Below are positions 17,332-26,206 of a DNA stretch of 64,000 nt, one piece after another. Position numbers and translations under genes: made by a program. The first letter of the stretch is position 1, and every line of letters begins with the position of its first letter. The notes beneath the pieces are model-generated. The model did not search any database, was not told the DNA's origin, and saw nothing but the letters and a program-made list of their open reading frames with translations. The DNA comes from Collinsella sp. (GTDB lineage: Bacteria; Actinomycetota; Coriobacteriia; Coriobacteriales; Coriobacteriaceae), in the NCBI GenBank assembly GCA_031296755.1, contig JAUMMZ010000022.1:97163-161162 (forward strand), in the 5' to 3' direction.

Positions 17332-17360
17332 TTGACAGTTGTTGTGGTTCAACGTACGAT
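17332..17360 (+). promoter_or_regulatory. Sigma-70-type promoter for rny
   Basis: A perfect TTGACA (17332-17337), a 17-base spacer and TACGAT (17355-17360) lie about 165 bases before the rny start, giving a long leader. Confidence 0.75.
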
Positions 17361-17465
17361 AAACACTGTCATTTGCTTTGTGATATGTGCTCATCTGTGA
17401 TGAGTTTGTTTATATGTTTATCTGTATCCGACCCGCATAAGCTGCGCCCATATTACTCAAATGTC

Positions 17466-17495
17466 GCGAGCCGTTCGTAAGGACGGTTCGCTTTG
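17466..17495 (+). promoter_or_regulatory. Hairpin in the rny leader
   Basis: GCGAGCCGT (17466-17474) pairs with ACGGTTCGC (17483-17491) with one G-U pair and is followed by TTTG. It lies 35 bases before the start codon and could be an attenuator or a processing site. No function is proven. Confidence 0.45.
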
Positions 17496-17526
17496 TTGTG
17501 TAACGAATCCATAAAAAGGAGTGAGC

Positions 17527-19077
17527 ATGCCTATCATCGCAGCGCTCGTTGGCATCGTTTTGGGTGCCATCGCCGCCATTGCCTACATGCGCACCGCCAA
17601 GCAGGGTAGTCTTCACGAGGCCGACGAAAAGATCCAGTCGGCACACGCACAGGCTGAGTCCCTGATCGGTGATGCTAAGCGTCAGGCCGAGACCCTCAAA
17701 AAAGAGGCTCTGCTCGAGGCTAAAGAGGAGATCATCAAGAACAAGCAGGCCGCCGAGGCCGAGGACAAGCAGCGTAAGAGCGAGATTCGTACGCTCGAGA
17801 ACCGTGTGATGCAGCGCGAGGAGTCCCTTGATCGCCGAAACGACGCTCTCGACAAGCGTGAGCACCAGCTGTCCAGCCAGGCCGGTCAGGTCGAGAAGCG
17901 CTCCCGCGAGCTTGAGGAGCTCTGCGCCAAGCAGACCTCCGAGCTCGAGCGTATCGCCGACCTGACCCGTGAGGACGCCCACAAGGAGCTCCTCGATAAG
18001 GTTCGCGGCGAGGTCACCCACGAGGCTGCCACGATCATTCGCGAGTCCGAGCAGCAGGTTCGCGCCGAGTGCCACAAGACCGCCCAGGAGATTCTGTCCC
18101 TGGCGATTCAGCGCTGCGCTGCCGACCACACAGCCGAGGTCACCGTTACCTCCGTGCACATTCCCTCTGATGACCTCAAGGGCCGTATCATCGGTCGCGA
18201 GGGTCGCAACATCCGGACCTTCGAGCAGGTTTCCGGCGTCAACCTCGTGATCGACGACACGCCTGAGACCGTCGTTCTTTCGAGCTTCGACCCGGTCCGT
18301 CGTGAGACCGCCCGTGTTGCCCTCGAGAACCTCATCGCCGACGGCCGCATTCACCCCGCCCGCATTGAGGAGATGTATCACAAGGCTGCCGACCTGGTTC
18401 AGCAGCGCGTGCGCGAGGCTGGCGAGCAGGCTGCCTTTGATACCGGTATCCACGACCTGCACCCCGAGATCGTCAAGACCCTTGGTGCCCTGCGCTACCG
18501 TACCTCGTTTGGTCAGAATGTGCTTCAGCACTCCCTCGAGGTCTCTGATCTGTGCGGCGTGATGGCTTCCGAGCTTGGCCTGGACGTTGTGACCGCTAAG
18601 CGCGCCGGCCTGCTGCACGACCTGGGCAAGGCAATCGACCACGACGTCGAGGGCCCGCATGCCGTCATCGGCGCCGAGCTTGCCCGCCGTTATGGCGAGA
18701 AGCCCGTTATCGTTCACGCTATCGAGGCTCACCATGCCGATGTCGACCCCAACACGGTGCTCGATGTCCTGGTACAGGCCGCCGATGCCGTCTCCGCCTC
18801 TCGCCCCGGTGCCCGTCGCGAGTCTGCCGAGAACTACATCAAGCGTCTTGAGAAGCTCGAGGAGATTGCCAACTCCCATGAAGGCGTCGAGCGTACCTAT
18901 GCCATGCAGGCTGGTCGCGAGGTCCACGTCATGGTTCAGCCGGACAAGATCTCCGATGCCCAGTCCACGGTCCTGGCTCACGATATCGCCCATCAGATCG
19001 AGGAAGAGATGGAGTATCCCGGTCAGGTGCGCGTCGTCGTGATTCGCGAGAGCCGCGCTGTCGATATCGCTAAATAA
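17527..19077 (+). CDS. rny: Ribonuclease Y
   Basis: A membrane-anchored endoribonuclease that starts mRNA decay. It has an N-terminal membrane helix (about residues 1-20) and a long coiled coil to about residue 200. A KH domain follows with GRIIGREGRN near 219, then an HD metal domain with HDLGKAIDHD near 364. The 516-residue length is standard. ATG 17527 is preferred over GTG 17521 because AAAGGAG is then correctly spaced. The gene starts a run with the GHKL ATPase gene, with 1 base between them. Confidence 0.95.
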   Translation: MPIIAALVGIVLGAIAAIAYMRTAKQGSLHEADEKIQSAHAQAESLIGDAKRQAETLKKEALLEAKEEIIKNKQAAEAEDKQRKSEIRTLENRVMQREESLDRRNDALDKREHQLSSQAGQVEKRSRELEELCAKQTSELERIADLTREDAHKELLDKVRGEVTHEAATIIRESEQQVRAECHKTAQEILSLAIQRCAADHTAEVTVTSVHIPSDDLKGRIIGREGRNIRTFEQVSGVNLVIDDTPETVVLSSFDPVRRETARVALENLIADGRIHPARIEEMYHKAADLVQQRVREAGEQAAFDTGIHDLHPEIVKTLGALRYRTSFGQNVLQHSLEVSDLCGVMASELGLDVVTAKRAGLLHDLGKAIDHDVEGPHAVIGAELARRYGEKPVIVHAIEAHHADVDPNTVLDVLVQAADAVSASRPGARRESAENYIKRLEKLEEIANSHEGVERTYAMQAGREVHVMVQPDKISDAQSTVLAHDIAHQIEEEMEYPGQVRVVVIRESRAVDIAK

Positions 19078-19078
19078 C

Positions 19079-20164
19079 ATGAGCGACGCGAACGAGCTCA
19101 TCTCATTTATCGCGTCGATGTCGGGGGAGGGCAACCTTCGCGTCGAGGAGAACCTTGGCGAGGGGTATGTCCGCCTCCGCGTTTCGGAGGCCGAGCGGCG
19201 CCAGGCAAAACACGACATTCAGCATGTCGAGGATATCGTCATCGAAATGCTCCGTAATGCTCGCGATGCCGGCGCCGACAAGGTCTATCTCGCCACGACC
19301 AAGGAAGATGGCGTCCGCACGCTTGTCTTTCTGGATAACGGTTCGGGCGTTCCGCAGGATATGCAAGAGCGAATCTTCGATGCTCGCGTTACCTCAAAGC
19401 TCGAGAGCATGAAGATGGACCGTTGGGGCGTTCACGGTCGTGGCATGGCATTGTTTTCGATCAAGCAGAACACCGACGAGGCCCGTGTGGTCACGTCCGG
19501 CGTCGATCTTGGTTCAGCCTTTAAGGTGAGCGTTGCAGCCGACCGCCTCAGCGAGCGTGCCGATCAGTCCAGCTGGCCCCAGGCCGTCAAGGATGAGGAC
19601 GGACGTTATGTCTGTGCTCGCGGCCCGCATAATATTATTCGCGCTGCCTGTGAGTTTGCGCTCGAGGAGCTGCGTGGTTGCGATGTTTATCTTGGTTCTC
19701 CGTCTGAGATTGCCGCGACCCTTTATGCTCAGGCGACAAGTCGGCTCGATACGTCTCGTCTCCTGTTCATTGACGACGAGAGCGAGCTTCCGGTTGTCGA
19801 CCGTTTAGGCCTTGCCTCCGATGCCGAGGACTTTATCCGCATCTGTTCGGGTTTGGGTCTTGAGATGTCCGAGCGCACGGCTCATCGCATTTTGGCAGGG
19901 CAGATTAAGCCCGTTCGCGGTGTGACCGCGCGTCTGCTGCGCGAGCGTGATTCGTCTTCGCATGCGCCGGCTCCTGTCGATCTCGCGAAGGATCGTCGCG
20001 GGCTACGTATTGCCAAGGATGACATGGCACAGTTTTCGCGTGCTGTGGAGCGCGACTTTAATGACCTTGCCGCCCGGTACTATCTCAACCTTTGCGGCGA
20101 CCCAAAGATTCGCGTTTCGCGTGATCGAATCACCGTGACCTTCGATCTTGCCAAAGAGGAATAG
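19079..20164 (+). CDS. GHKL-type ATPase of unknown role
   Basis: A 361-residue protein with the ATP-binding signatures of the HSP90/histidine kinase/MutL fold: EMLRNARDAGA (N box, residues 56-66), LDNGSG (G1, 85-90) and GVHGRGMALFS (G2, 117-127). No dimerisation or phosphoacceptor His domain is recognised and there is no membrane segment, so it is not an ordinary sensor kinase. The rest (about 160-361) is unfamiliar to me. It begins one base after the rny stop and is followed by spoVS, so a shared function with those genes is possible. MutL-like DNA repair cannot be excluded, but the order of domains differs. Confidence 0.7.
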   Translation: MSDANELISFIASMSGEGNLRVEENLGEGYVRLRVSEAERRQAKHDIQHVEDIVIEMLRNARDAGADKVYLATTKEDGVRTLVFLDNGSGVPQDMQERIFDARVTSKLESMKMDRWGVHGRGMALFSIKQNTDEARVVTSGVDLGSAFKVSVAADRLSERADQSSWPQAVKDEDGRYVCARGPHNIIRAACEFALEELRGCDVYLGSPSEIAATLYAQATSRLDTSRLLFIDDESELPVVDRLGLASDAEDFIRICSGLGLEMSERTAHRILAGQIKPVRGVTARLLRERDSSSHAPAPVDLAKDRRGLRIAKDDMAQFSRAVERDFNDLAARYYLNLCGDPKIRVSRDRITVTFDLAKEE

Positions 20165-20170
20165 TGTCTT

Positions 20171-20188
20171 TACCGAGTCCACTCGGTA
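20171..20188 (+). promoter_or_regulatory. Short perfect dyad before spoVS
   Basis: TACCGAG-TCCA-CTCGGTA forms a 7-bp stem just after the ATPase stop. No T-run follows, so it may be an operator or RNA hairpin rather than a terminator. Confidence 0.4.
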
Positions 20189-20238
20189 CGATAAAGTTAT
20201 TGCAGTTAAAACGTACTTTTAAACGCAGGAGTTTCTTC

Positions 20239-20556
20239 ATGGATTGCCTGAAGGTATCAAGCAAATCATCGCCCGCGTCCGTTGCCGGCGCCATCGCCGG
20301 CATGGTCAAGGATGGTGTACCCGTCAACATCCAGTGTGTCGGTGCCGGTGCTGTCAACCAGGCCATTAAGGCCGTGGCTATCGCGCGCGGTTTTTTGATT
20401 CCAACCGGTTTTGATATTTCCTGCGCGCCCGTGTTCTCCGATATCCTCATTAACGGGGAGTCGCGCACGGCCATCCGCCTTTCTATCTACGTTCACCAGA
20501 TCAATCGAGCTGCTATGGATAACGTCGTCATGGATGATGTTAAGCCTGTGGCATAG
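20239..20556 (+). CDS. spoVS: Stage V sporulation protein S (SpoVS) family
   Basis: A small Alba-like nucleic-acid-binding protein. SpoVS is required for sporulation in Bacillus but occurs widely in non-sporulating bacteria, where its role is unclear. The sequence LKVSSKSSPASVAGAIAG and the GAGAVNQAIKAVAIARGFL block are diagnostic. The start at 20239 follows CAGGAG; the upstream in-frame 25 codons have no family support. At 105 residues it is slightly longer than the usual 86, with a C-terminal tail. Confidence 0.93.
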   Translation: MDCLKVSSKSSPASVAGAIAGMVKDGVPVNIQCVGAGAVNQAIKAVAIARGFLIPTGFDISCAPVFSDILINGESRTAIRLSIYVHQINRAAMDNVVMDDVKPVA

Positions 20557-20599
20557 CTTCTGCTTGCCTCGATTCGCCTCCCTTCCATCGTTAGGACTT

Positions 20600-21976
20600 A
20601 TGCACATGGACCAGCGTTCCGTACGCGATATTCTTGCCGGTAAAACCTACTTTATCCGCACCTTTGGCTGCCAGATGAATCAGCACGACTCCGAGCGTGT
20701 GAGCGGTCTGCTCGATTCGTATGGTTGCCTCATGGCGCTCGATCCCGAGCATGCCGATATCGTTGTCTTCATGACATGCTGTGTGCGTGAGGCCGCCGAT
20801 ACTCGCCTGTACGGTCAGTGCAATTCCTGCAAAAGCCTGCCGCCTTCGCCTTCGGGCAAGCGTGTGGTTGCCGTGGGCGGCTGCATCGCGCAGCGTGATG
20901 GCGAGGGCCTTCTCACCAACGTCGATAACGTCAATGTCATCTTTGGCACGCATTCTATCGCACATGTGGCCGAGCTCATTGCCGAGGCGTTCCTTGACGG
21001 CAAGCGTCATATCCGCACCAATGAGCATGAGGATACGGATGCCATGAGCATGCCGTGGCATCGCGAGACCCAGTATCACGCCTGGGTGCCCATCATGACG
21101 GGCTGCAATAATTTCTGCACCTATTGCATCGTGCCGTACGTGCGCGGTCGCGAAAAGAGCCGCCCCTTCGAGGAAATTGTCGACGAGGTGACCGGTTTGG
21201 TGCGCCAGGGCGTGCGTGAGATTACACTGCTGGGCCAAAACGTTAACTCATATGGTCGCGATCTGTTTGGCAAGCCGCGTTTTGCCGATCTGCTACGTGC
21301 CGTGGGCGATACGGGTGTGGAGCGCATCTTCTTCACGTCTTCGCATCCCAAGGATCTACTGCCCGAGACCATCGACGCTATGGCCGAGACGCCTGCCGTT
21401 ATGCCGCAGCTGCACTTGGCCGTCCAGTCAGGTTCGACTCGGATCCTCAAAGAGATGAATCGCCGTTATACACGCGAGGACTATTTGGGCCTGGTCGATC
21501 GCATTCGCAACCGTATGCCCGATATCGCGCTCTCGACCGACATTATCGTTGGCTTCCCGGGCGAGACTGAAGAAGACTTTGAGCAGACGCTCTCGCTTGC
21601 CGAGACGGTCCGCTATGCCCAGGCCTATACCTTCATCTATTCCAAGCGCGCCGGTACCCCGGCCGCCGAGATTGACGATCCTACGCCGCATGAGGTTATT
21701 CTCGAGCGTTTCAACCGCCTGGTTAAGGTTATCGAGACCACGGCACACGAGTATAACCAGGGTGAGCTTCATACTGTGGTGCCGGCGCTCATTGAGGGAA
21801 CGAGTAAAAAGAACGACGCGGTCCTGCTGGGCAAGAGCCCCAAGAATCAGACCGTGCATGCGCCTATCCCCGAGGGTTGCAGCATCGATCAGCTTGTTGG
21901 CAAGATCGTTGATGTTGACGTTGACGTTGCCAAGACCTGGTATTTGTCCGGCTCCGTTGTGGGCGAGCCGCGCTAA
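20600..21976 (+). CDS. miaB: tRNA-2-methylthio-N6-dimethylallyladenosine synthase MiaB
   Basis: A radical-SAM enzyme that methylthiolates i6A37 in tRNAs. The N terminus TFGCQMNQHDSE is the MiaB signature, the radical-SAM motif is in GCNNFCTYCIVPYVRGRE, and a TRAM domain ends the protein. The start at 20600 (458 residues) follows TTAGGA; a second ATG at 20606 is possible. The stop overlaps the miaA start, and the product of MiaA is the substrate of MiaB, so the pair is functionally coupled. Confidence 0.95.
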   Translation: MHMDQRSVRDILAGKTYFIRTFGCQMNQHDSERVSGLLDSYGCLMALDPEHADIVVFMTCCVREAADTRLYGQCNSCKSLPPSPSGKRVVAVGGCIAQRDGEGLLTNVDNVNVIFGTHSIAHVAELIAEAFLDGKRHIRTNEHEDTDAMSMPWHRETQYHAWVPIMTGCNNFCTYCIVPYVRGREKSRPFEEIVDEVTGLVRQGVREITLLGQNVNSYGRDLFGKPRFADLLRAVGDTGVERIFFTSSHPKDLLPETIDAMAETPAVMPQLHLAVQSGSTRILKEMNRRYTREDYLGLVDRIRNRMPDIALSTDIIVGFPGETEEDFEQTLSLAETVRYAQAYTFIYSKRAGTPAAEIDDPTPHEVILERFNRLVKVIETTAHEYNQGELHTVVPALIEGTSKKNDAVLLGKSPKNQTVHAPIPEGCSIDQLVGKIVDVDVDVAKTWYLSGSVVGEPR

Positions 21977-22914
21977 TGGTTTCTCCCGGGGCAGGTCTTT
22001 CCGCCGTTGCGATCGTCGGTCCGACGGCGGTTGGTAAGAGTGATGTTGCCGACCGTTTGGCCGCTCGTCTTTCGTCCGAAGTGCTGTCGTGCGATGCGAT
22101 GCAAATCTATCGCGGCATGGACATCGGTACCGCAAAGATGGCGCCCGATGAGTGTACGGCGCCGCTGCGTCTCGTCGACATTGTAGAGCCGGGTGTGGCA
22201 TATTCTGCTGCGCTTTATCAGGCTGACGCTCGCGCGCATGTTGAACGTCTCCTTGGTTTGGGTTGCCTGCCGGTTTTTTGCGGAGGTACGGGGTTCTATC
22301 TCAAGGCCGCCCTCGATGAGATGGACTTTCCCTCGGGCGAACTTGAGGACGATCGCCGTGCGGGCTATCAGGAGCTTGCCGAGCGCATTGGCGAGGAAGA
22401 ACTGCATGCCCTGCTTGCCGAGCGCGACCCAGAATCGGCTGCTGTTATTCATCCCCATAATGTGCGCCGTGTGATTCGTGCGCTCGAGATGCATGATGAT
22501 GGTATCTCCTATGCACAGCAAAAAAGTCAGTTTAGTGTTCCGCGCGAGCATTATCATGCTCTATGGTTTGGTCTGACGCGTAATCGCGAGGTGCTCTACG
22601 AGCGCATTAACCTGCGCGTCGATCTGATGTTTGAACAGGGTCTTGTCGATGAGGTTCGCGGTCTTATGGACCAGGGGTTGGGAGATGCCCTGACGTCGAT
22701 GCAGGCAATTGGCTATAAAGAGATTATCGATGCTTTCAATGGCGTGATTTCTATGGATGAGGCTCGCGAACTCATCAAGATGCGTTCGCGTCGCTATGCC
22801 AAACGCCAGCTTTCGTGGTTTAAACGCGATGATCGCATCGTGTGGTTCGATATGGACAAGTTTACGATCGATGAGGTCGTTGAGGACATCCTGCATTGTA
22901 TTGAGGCTGCCTAA
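21976..22914 (+). CDS. miaA: tRNA dimethylallyltransferase MiaA
   Basis: MiaA transfers a dimethylallyl group to A37 of tRNAs reading U-starting codons. The P-loop GPTAVGKS is at residues 15-22, followed by the family blocks SCDAMQIYRGMDIGTAK and FCGGTGFYLKA. The 312-residue length is normal. Its ATG overlaps the miaB stop (TAATG), and its own stop overlaps the hflX start in the same way, so the three genes are translationally coupled. Confidence 0.95.
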   Translation: MVSPGAGLSAVAIVGPTAVGKSDVADRLAARLSSEVLSCDAMQIYRGMDIGTAKMAPDECTAPLRLVDIVEPGVAYSAALYQADARAHVERLLGLGCLPVFCGGTGFYLKAALDEMDFPSGELEDDRRAGYQELAERIGEEELHALLAERDPESAAVIHPHNVRRVIRALEMHDDGISYAQQKSQFSVPREHYHALWFGLTRNREVLYERINLRVDLMFEQGLVDEVRGLMDQGLGDALTSMQAIGYKEIIDAFNGVISMDEARELIKMRSRRYAKRQLSWFKRDDRIVWFDMDKFTIDEVVEDILHCIEAA

Positions 22915-24203
22915 TGGCCCGTTTCCCCCTTGTTCCTACGGCACCCGAGCCCGAGCGTGCCATATTAGTTGGTGTTGAGTGGCGCGACAATGCGTGGCCG
23001 CTCGATCGCTCGCTTGATGAACTGGAGCGCCTTGCCCATACGGCTGGTGCCCGGTGCGTGGCGCGCCTGTCTCAGCGTTTGGTAAAGCCGTATCCTAAAT
23101 CGTTTATCGGTTCCGGTAAGGTTGAAGAGCTGTGCGGCCTGGTGCATCGCATGGATGCGGATGTTGTTATCTTCGATGACGATCTGACGCCCTCACAGCA
23201 GTCCTATCTTGAGAAAGCCGTGGGTGAACCTGTCAAGATTATTGACCGTACGGCGTTGATTTTGGATATCTTTGGTCTGCATGCTCAGACGCGCGAGGGA
23301 CGTCTACAGGTACAGCTGGCACAGCTTCAATATTTGTTGCCTCGTCTGCGTGGCATGTGGAGCCATCTCGCCAAGGAACAGACGCGCGGCGGCATCGGTT
23401 CGCGCTTTGGGCAGGGTGAAAGCCAGCTCGAGGTTGACCGTCGACTCATTCGCAATAAGATTGCCGCGCTTCGTCGTGAGCTTAAGCAGGTTGAACAGCG
23501 TCGCGATGTCCAGTCCAAGAGCCGCATTGAGTCACCGGCGTTTCGCGTCGCGTTAGCCGGTTATACCAATGCCGGTAAATCGACGTTGCTCAATCGCCTG
23601 ACCGGCTCTACGGTACTTTCGCAGGACAAGCTGTTTGCTACGCTCGACCCGACGACGCGTTCGTATCGCCTGCCCGGCGGTCGCGGCATGACGATTACCG
23701 ATACCGTCGGCTTTATTCAAAAGCTGCCGCATGGTTTGGTCGATGCCTTTAAATCGACGCTGTCCGAGGTGTTGGGTGCCGATTTAATTCTCAAAGTCGT
23801 AGATGCGTCTGACGAGGACTATGAGCGACAGCTGGAGGCTGTCGACCGCGTGCTTGATGAGATCGGCGCTGGAGAGCGTTTAACGCTGACCGTATTCAAT
23901 AAGATCGATCTTTTGGATAGTGTTGATCGATTGAGCTTCCGTCGTCGCTATCCCGAGGCCGTGCTGTTCTCGGCCCAGACGGGCGAGGGACTCGACGATC
24001 TCGTCGACCGTATTGCTCGTGAGGCGGCTGCTACCGATGTGTTGCTCTCTGCTGATATCCCGTATCGTGAGGGCGCCCTCATCACGCTGGTGCATGAGCA
24101 GGGAACCCTTTTGCACGAGGAATATCTTGAGGACGGCGTTCGTATTGTGGCGAAACTGCCGGCCCGTATTGCACCGCGGCTCGAGCGTTATCGCACCGAG
24201 TAG
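22914..24203 (+). CDS. hflX: GTPase HflX
   Basis: HflX is a ribosome-associated GTPase that rescues or splits stalled 70S ribosomes. It has the N-terminal HflX domain (KPYPKSFIGSGKVEEL), the GGIGSRFGQGESQLE segment, a coiled region and the G domain with GYTNAGKST at about 218-226 and DTVGFIQ. The 429-residue length is normal. Its last 16 bases overlap the convergent gene on the minus strand. Confidence 0.94.
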   Translation: MARFPLVPTAPEPERAILVGVEWRDNAWPLDRSLDELERLAHTAGARCVARLSQRLVKPYPKSFIGSGKVEELCGLVHRMDADVVIFDDDLTPSQQSYLEKAVGEPVKIIDRTALILDIFGLHAQTREGRLQVQLAQLQYLLPRLRGMWSHLAKEQTRGGIGSRFGQGESQLEVDRRLIRNKIAALRRELKQVEQRRDVQSKSRIESPAFRVALAGYTNAGKSTLLNRLTGSTVLSQDKLFATLDPTTRSYRLPGGRGMTITDTVGFIQKLPHGLVDAFKSTLSEVLGADLILKVVDASDEDYERQLEAVDRVLDEIGAGERLTLTVFNKIDLLDSVDRLSFRRRYPEAVLFSAQTGEGLDDLVDRIAREAAATDVLLSADIPYREGALITLVHEQGTLLHEEYLEDGVRIVAKLPARIAPRLERYRTE

Positions 24204-24892
24204 GCGAGCTCCAAAATGCCCAGAATGATGGGCTGATGCAGCAGATAAAAGGGGAGTGCATGACGTCCAAGGCTGGCGAGCGCCGGGACGGGATTGGCGT
24301 AGGCCCAGCTTGGGGCGGGATGTTCACATCTTTGAGCGGTACACGCAGCAAAGTATCCTGTGAGATACATGAATATGAACGGGATGATTGGATAATAGTC
24401 GCCTGAAACGAACCAGGGGCCGGGAAATCCTAGCCACGCCAAATAGGGGAATGAATAGGTCGATTTCGGGATGCCCCATGTCGCTGCGAAGAGGGCGAGG
24501 CATATCGCAATGCCCCACGTGCTGGGCACTTTCTTAAGCATCGGTCGTGCTACGGCTGCCACAGCGGTACACGCCGCCATGCAATAAATGATGCCAAAGT
24601 TCACTGAATCGTCGACAGATACGAGCGTTGTTGCAATCCAGACGACCAAAGCCGCGGCAGCGTACTTGGCCGCTCGTTTAGCATTGTTGCGTGAGAGCGT
24701 GCACATCCAACCCGCGATAAACAAAAATACCCAGCTGATACTAGCGCGCCAGATGTCTTGAAAGACAGTCTGGGTAAACCAGGGCATATCCCAACCGTAC
24801 AGGTAGGCGAGATCGTAGCAAGCGTGAAAACCTGCCATTGAAATCATCGTAAACCCGCGGACGGTATCAAAGATGGTGATGCGTTTTTGCAT
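24188..24892 (-). CDS. DUF1624/heparan-alpha-glucosaminide acetyltransferase-like membrane protein
   Basis: A 234-residue polytopic membrane protein with about seven hydrophobic segments. The opening (RITIFDTVRGFTMISMAGFHACYDL) resembles the DUF1624/HGSNAT-like catalytic domain, which moves acyl groups across membranes onto sugars in relatives. A conserved His is present near residue 23. Its ATG overlaps the lexA stop, so it is probably in the SOS-controlled lexA transcript; any link to DNA damage is unknown. Confidence 0.75.
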   Translation of the reverse strand: MQKRITIFDTVRGFTMISMAGFHACYDLAYLYGWDMPWFTQTVFQDIWRASISWVFLFIAGWMCTLSRNNAKRAAKYAAAALVVWIATTLVSVDDSVNFGIIYCMAACTAVAAVARPMLKKVPSTWGIAICLALFAATWGIPKSTYSFPYLAWLGFPGPWFVSGDYYPIIPFIFMYLTGYFAACTAQRCEHPAPSWAYANPVPALASLGRHALPFYLLHQPIILGILELAYSVR

Positions 24893-25536
24893 TACGAGAA
24901 CCGGCGCATCAAGCCGACGACTTTGCCCAGGATAACGGGATTCGTTGCATAGATAGGCTCCATGGTGTCATTCTCAGGCTGCAGGCGTACGCGTCCCTGT
25001 TCCTTGTAGAACGTCTTGACGGTCGCTGAACCATCAATCATGGCCACGACAATTTCGCCGTTCATGGCACTCTTTTGTTCACGGACGATGATGTAATCGC
25101 CATTGAAGATGCCGACATTGATCATTGAGCTCCCATGCACCTCAAGGATAAAGGAACCCTGATCAGTGGCGATTTCGGTCGGGATAGTAAAAGTGTCTTC
25201 GATATTCTGCTCGGCCAGAATGGGAATCCCAGCCGCGACGCGACCAACGAGCGGTAGCGAGACCGTTCCGCGAGGTGCGGTGGGCTCGTCAGATTTAGAA
25301 ATTGAGACAGAGGAACCGTCCTCGTTAAAGAGTTCCAGGGCGCGCGGTTTAGTGGCATCGCGCTTGAGTAGCCCGCGCGCCTCCAGGGCAGATAGATGGG
25401 CGTGCACGGTGCTGGGGGAGGAAAGGCCCACGGCAGAAGCTATCTCGCGCACGCTGGGTGGATAACCCTTTTCCTGCTGATATTCCTTGATGAAGTCGTA
25501 AATTTGCTGCTGACGCTTGGTAATTTTGCGAGCCAT
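24892..25536 (-). CDS. lexA: SOS repressor LexA
   Basis: LexA represses SOS genes and self-cleaves when RecA is activated. The N-terminal winged helix (ITKRQQQIYDFIKEYQQEKGYPPSVREIA) is followed by the cleavage site A102-G103 and the catalytic dyad S137 and K174. The start at 25536 (214 residues) has GAGAGGA in front; longer in-frame starts would run through the operator region. Three LexA-type boxes lie upstream, so it is autoregulated. Confidence 0.96.
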   Translation of the reverse strand: MARKITKRQQQIYDFIKEYQQEKGYPPSVREIASAVGLSSPSTVHAHLSALEARGLLKRDATKPRALELFNEDGSSVSISKSDEPTAPRGTVSLPLVGRVAAGIPILAEQNIEDTFTIPTEIATDQGSFILEVHGSSMINVGIFNGDYIIVREQKSAMNGEIVVAMIDGSATVKTFYKEQGRVRLQPENDTMEPIYATNPVILGKVVGLMRRFS

Positions 25537-25560
25537 CAGGGCATCCTCTCTACCCATGTC

Positions 25561-25630
25561 AAACAAATGTTCGAATTTTGCTTGACAGGAACAACTGTTC
25601 GAAGATAATAATAACCGAACATTCGTTCTC
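25561..25630. promoter_or_regulatory. Shared lexA/LysM control region with LexA boxes
   Basis: Sites are seen at 25589-25602 (GGAACAACTGTTCG) and 25617-25630 (CGAACATTCGTTCT), with a weaker one at 25561-25574 (CAAACAAATGTTCG). For the plus-strand LysM gene, TTGACA (25583-25588) and TAATAA (25607-25612) bracket the first site with an 18-base spacer, the same layout as the recA promoter. Both divergent genes should be SOS-regulated. Confidence 0.85.
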
Positions 25631-25696
25631 GCGCTAGACATTTTTGTCCGCGCGGCTTGATAAAACTGTTCTCAGCAAAACACGCGAGAGGAGAAC

Positions 25697-26149
25697 ATGA
25701 TGAACGCAACGAATATGGTCCAGGGAAACCTCGCCCTTAAGCTCGAGACGCCTGCGGAACCCACTTTTACGGTTGTTCAGGGTGGCCGCTCCGGCTTTCA
25801 GCCTTTGACCGTAAAGCCTGCTCGCAATCAGCAGGCTGTAGTCGCGCCGGCTCGCGTTGCCCTGAAGGTTCCGACGATTGTCGCCGTTGCCGTTGCGCTT
25901 ACGCTCTTCTTTGTCCTCGCTATGTCGGTCTTTAGCGCTCGTCACGCCGCGTATGCCGAGTCCGTTTCCAACGTTACCTATGAGACCGTTCGCGTTCAGC
26001 CTGGCGATTCTCTCTGGTCGCTTGCCGAGGAATATCCAATCGATGGCCTTTCCACGCAAGAGACTTCCGACATGATCCGTAACGTCAATCATCTGGAGCA
26101 TGGTTCGCTCGCCGCCGGTGCGCATCTTAAGGTTCCTGCTCGTTCGTAA
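25697..26149 (+). CDS. Membrane-anchored LysM protein, likely SOS division inhibitor (YneA/ChiZ type)
   Basis: A 150-residue protein with a cytoplasmic N terminus, one membrane span (about 57-80) and a single C-terminal LysM peptidoglycan-binding domain (about 95-147; RVQPGDSLWSLAEEY). In Bacillus (yneA) and Actinobacteria (chiZ/divS) a protein of this architecture is encoded beside lexA and delays cell division during the SOS response. Here it is divergent from lexA, has a LexA box in its promoter, and is followed by nrdR exactly as in Mycobacterium. The function is inferred from this context. Confidence 0.8.
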   Translation: MMNATNMVQGNLALKLETPAEPTFTVVQGGRSGFQPLTVKPARNQQAVVAPARVALKVPTIVAVAVALTLFFVLAMSVFSARHAAYAESVSNVTYETVRVQPGDSLWSLAEEYPIDGLSTQETSDMIRNVNHLEHGSLAAGAHLKVPARS

Positions 26150-26162
26150 TCATTATCGCGCT

Positions 26163-26206
26163 GCGCATGGTACCCTTGTTATCGTTTAAGAGGAGGTACC
26201 ATGCGC
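26163..26206 (+). promoter_or_regulatory. Perfect inverted repeat covering the nrdR start codon
   Basis: GCGCATGGTACC (26163-26174) pairs with GGTACCATGCGC (26195-26206). The right arm contains the end of the AGGAGG ribosome site and the ATG itself. Folding of the mRNA would hide the start; as DNA it could be a 12-bp operator dyad. Confidence 0.7.
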
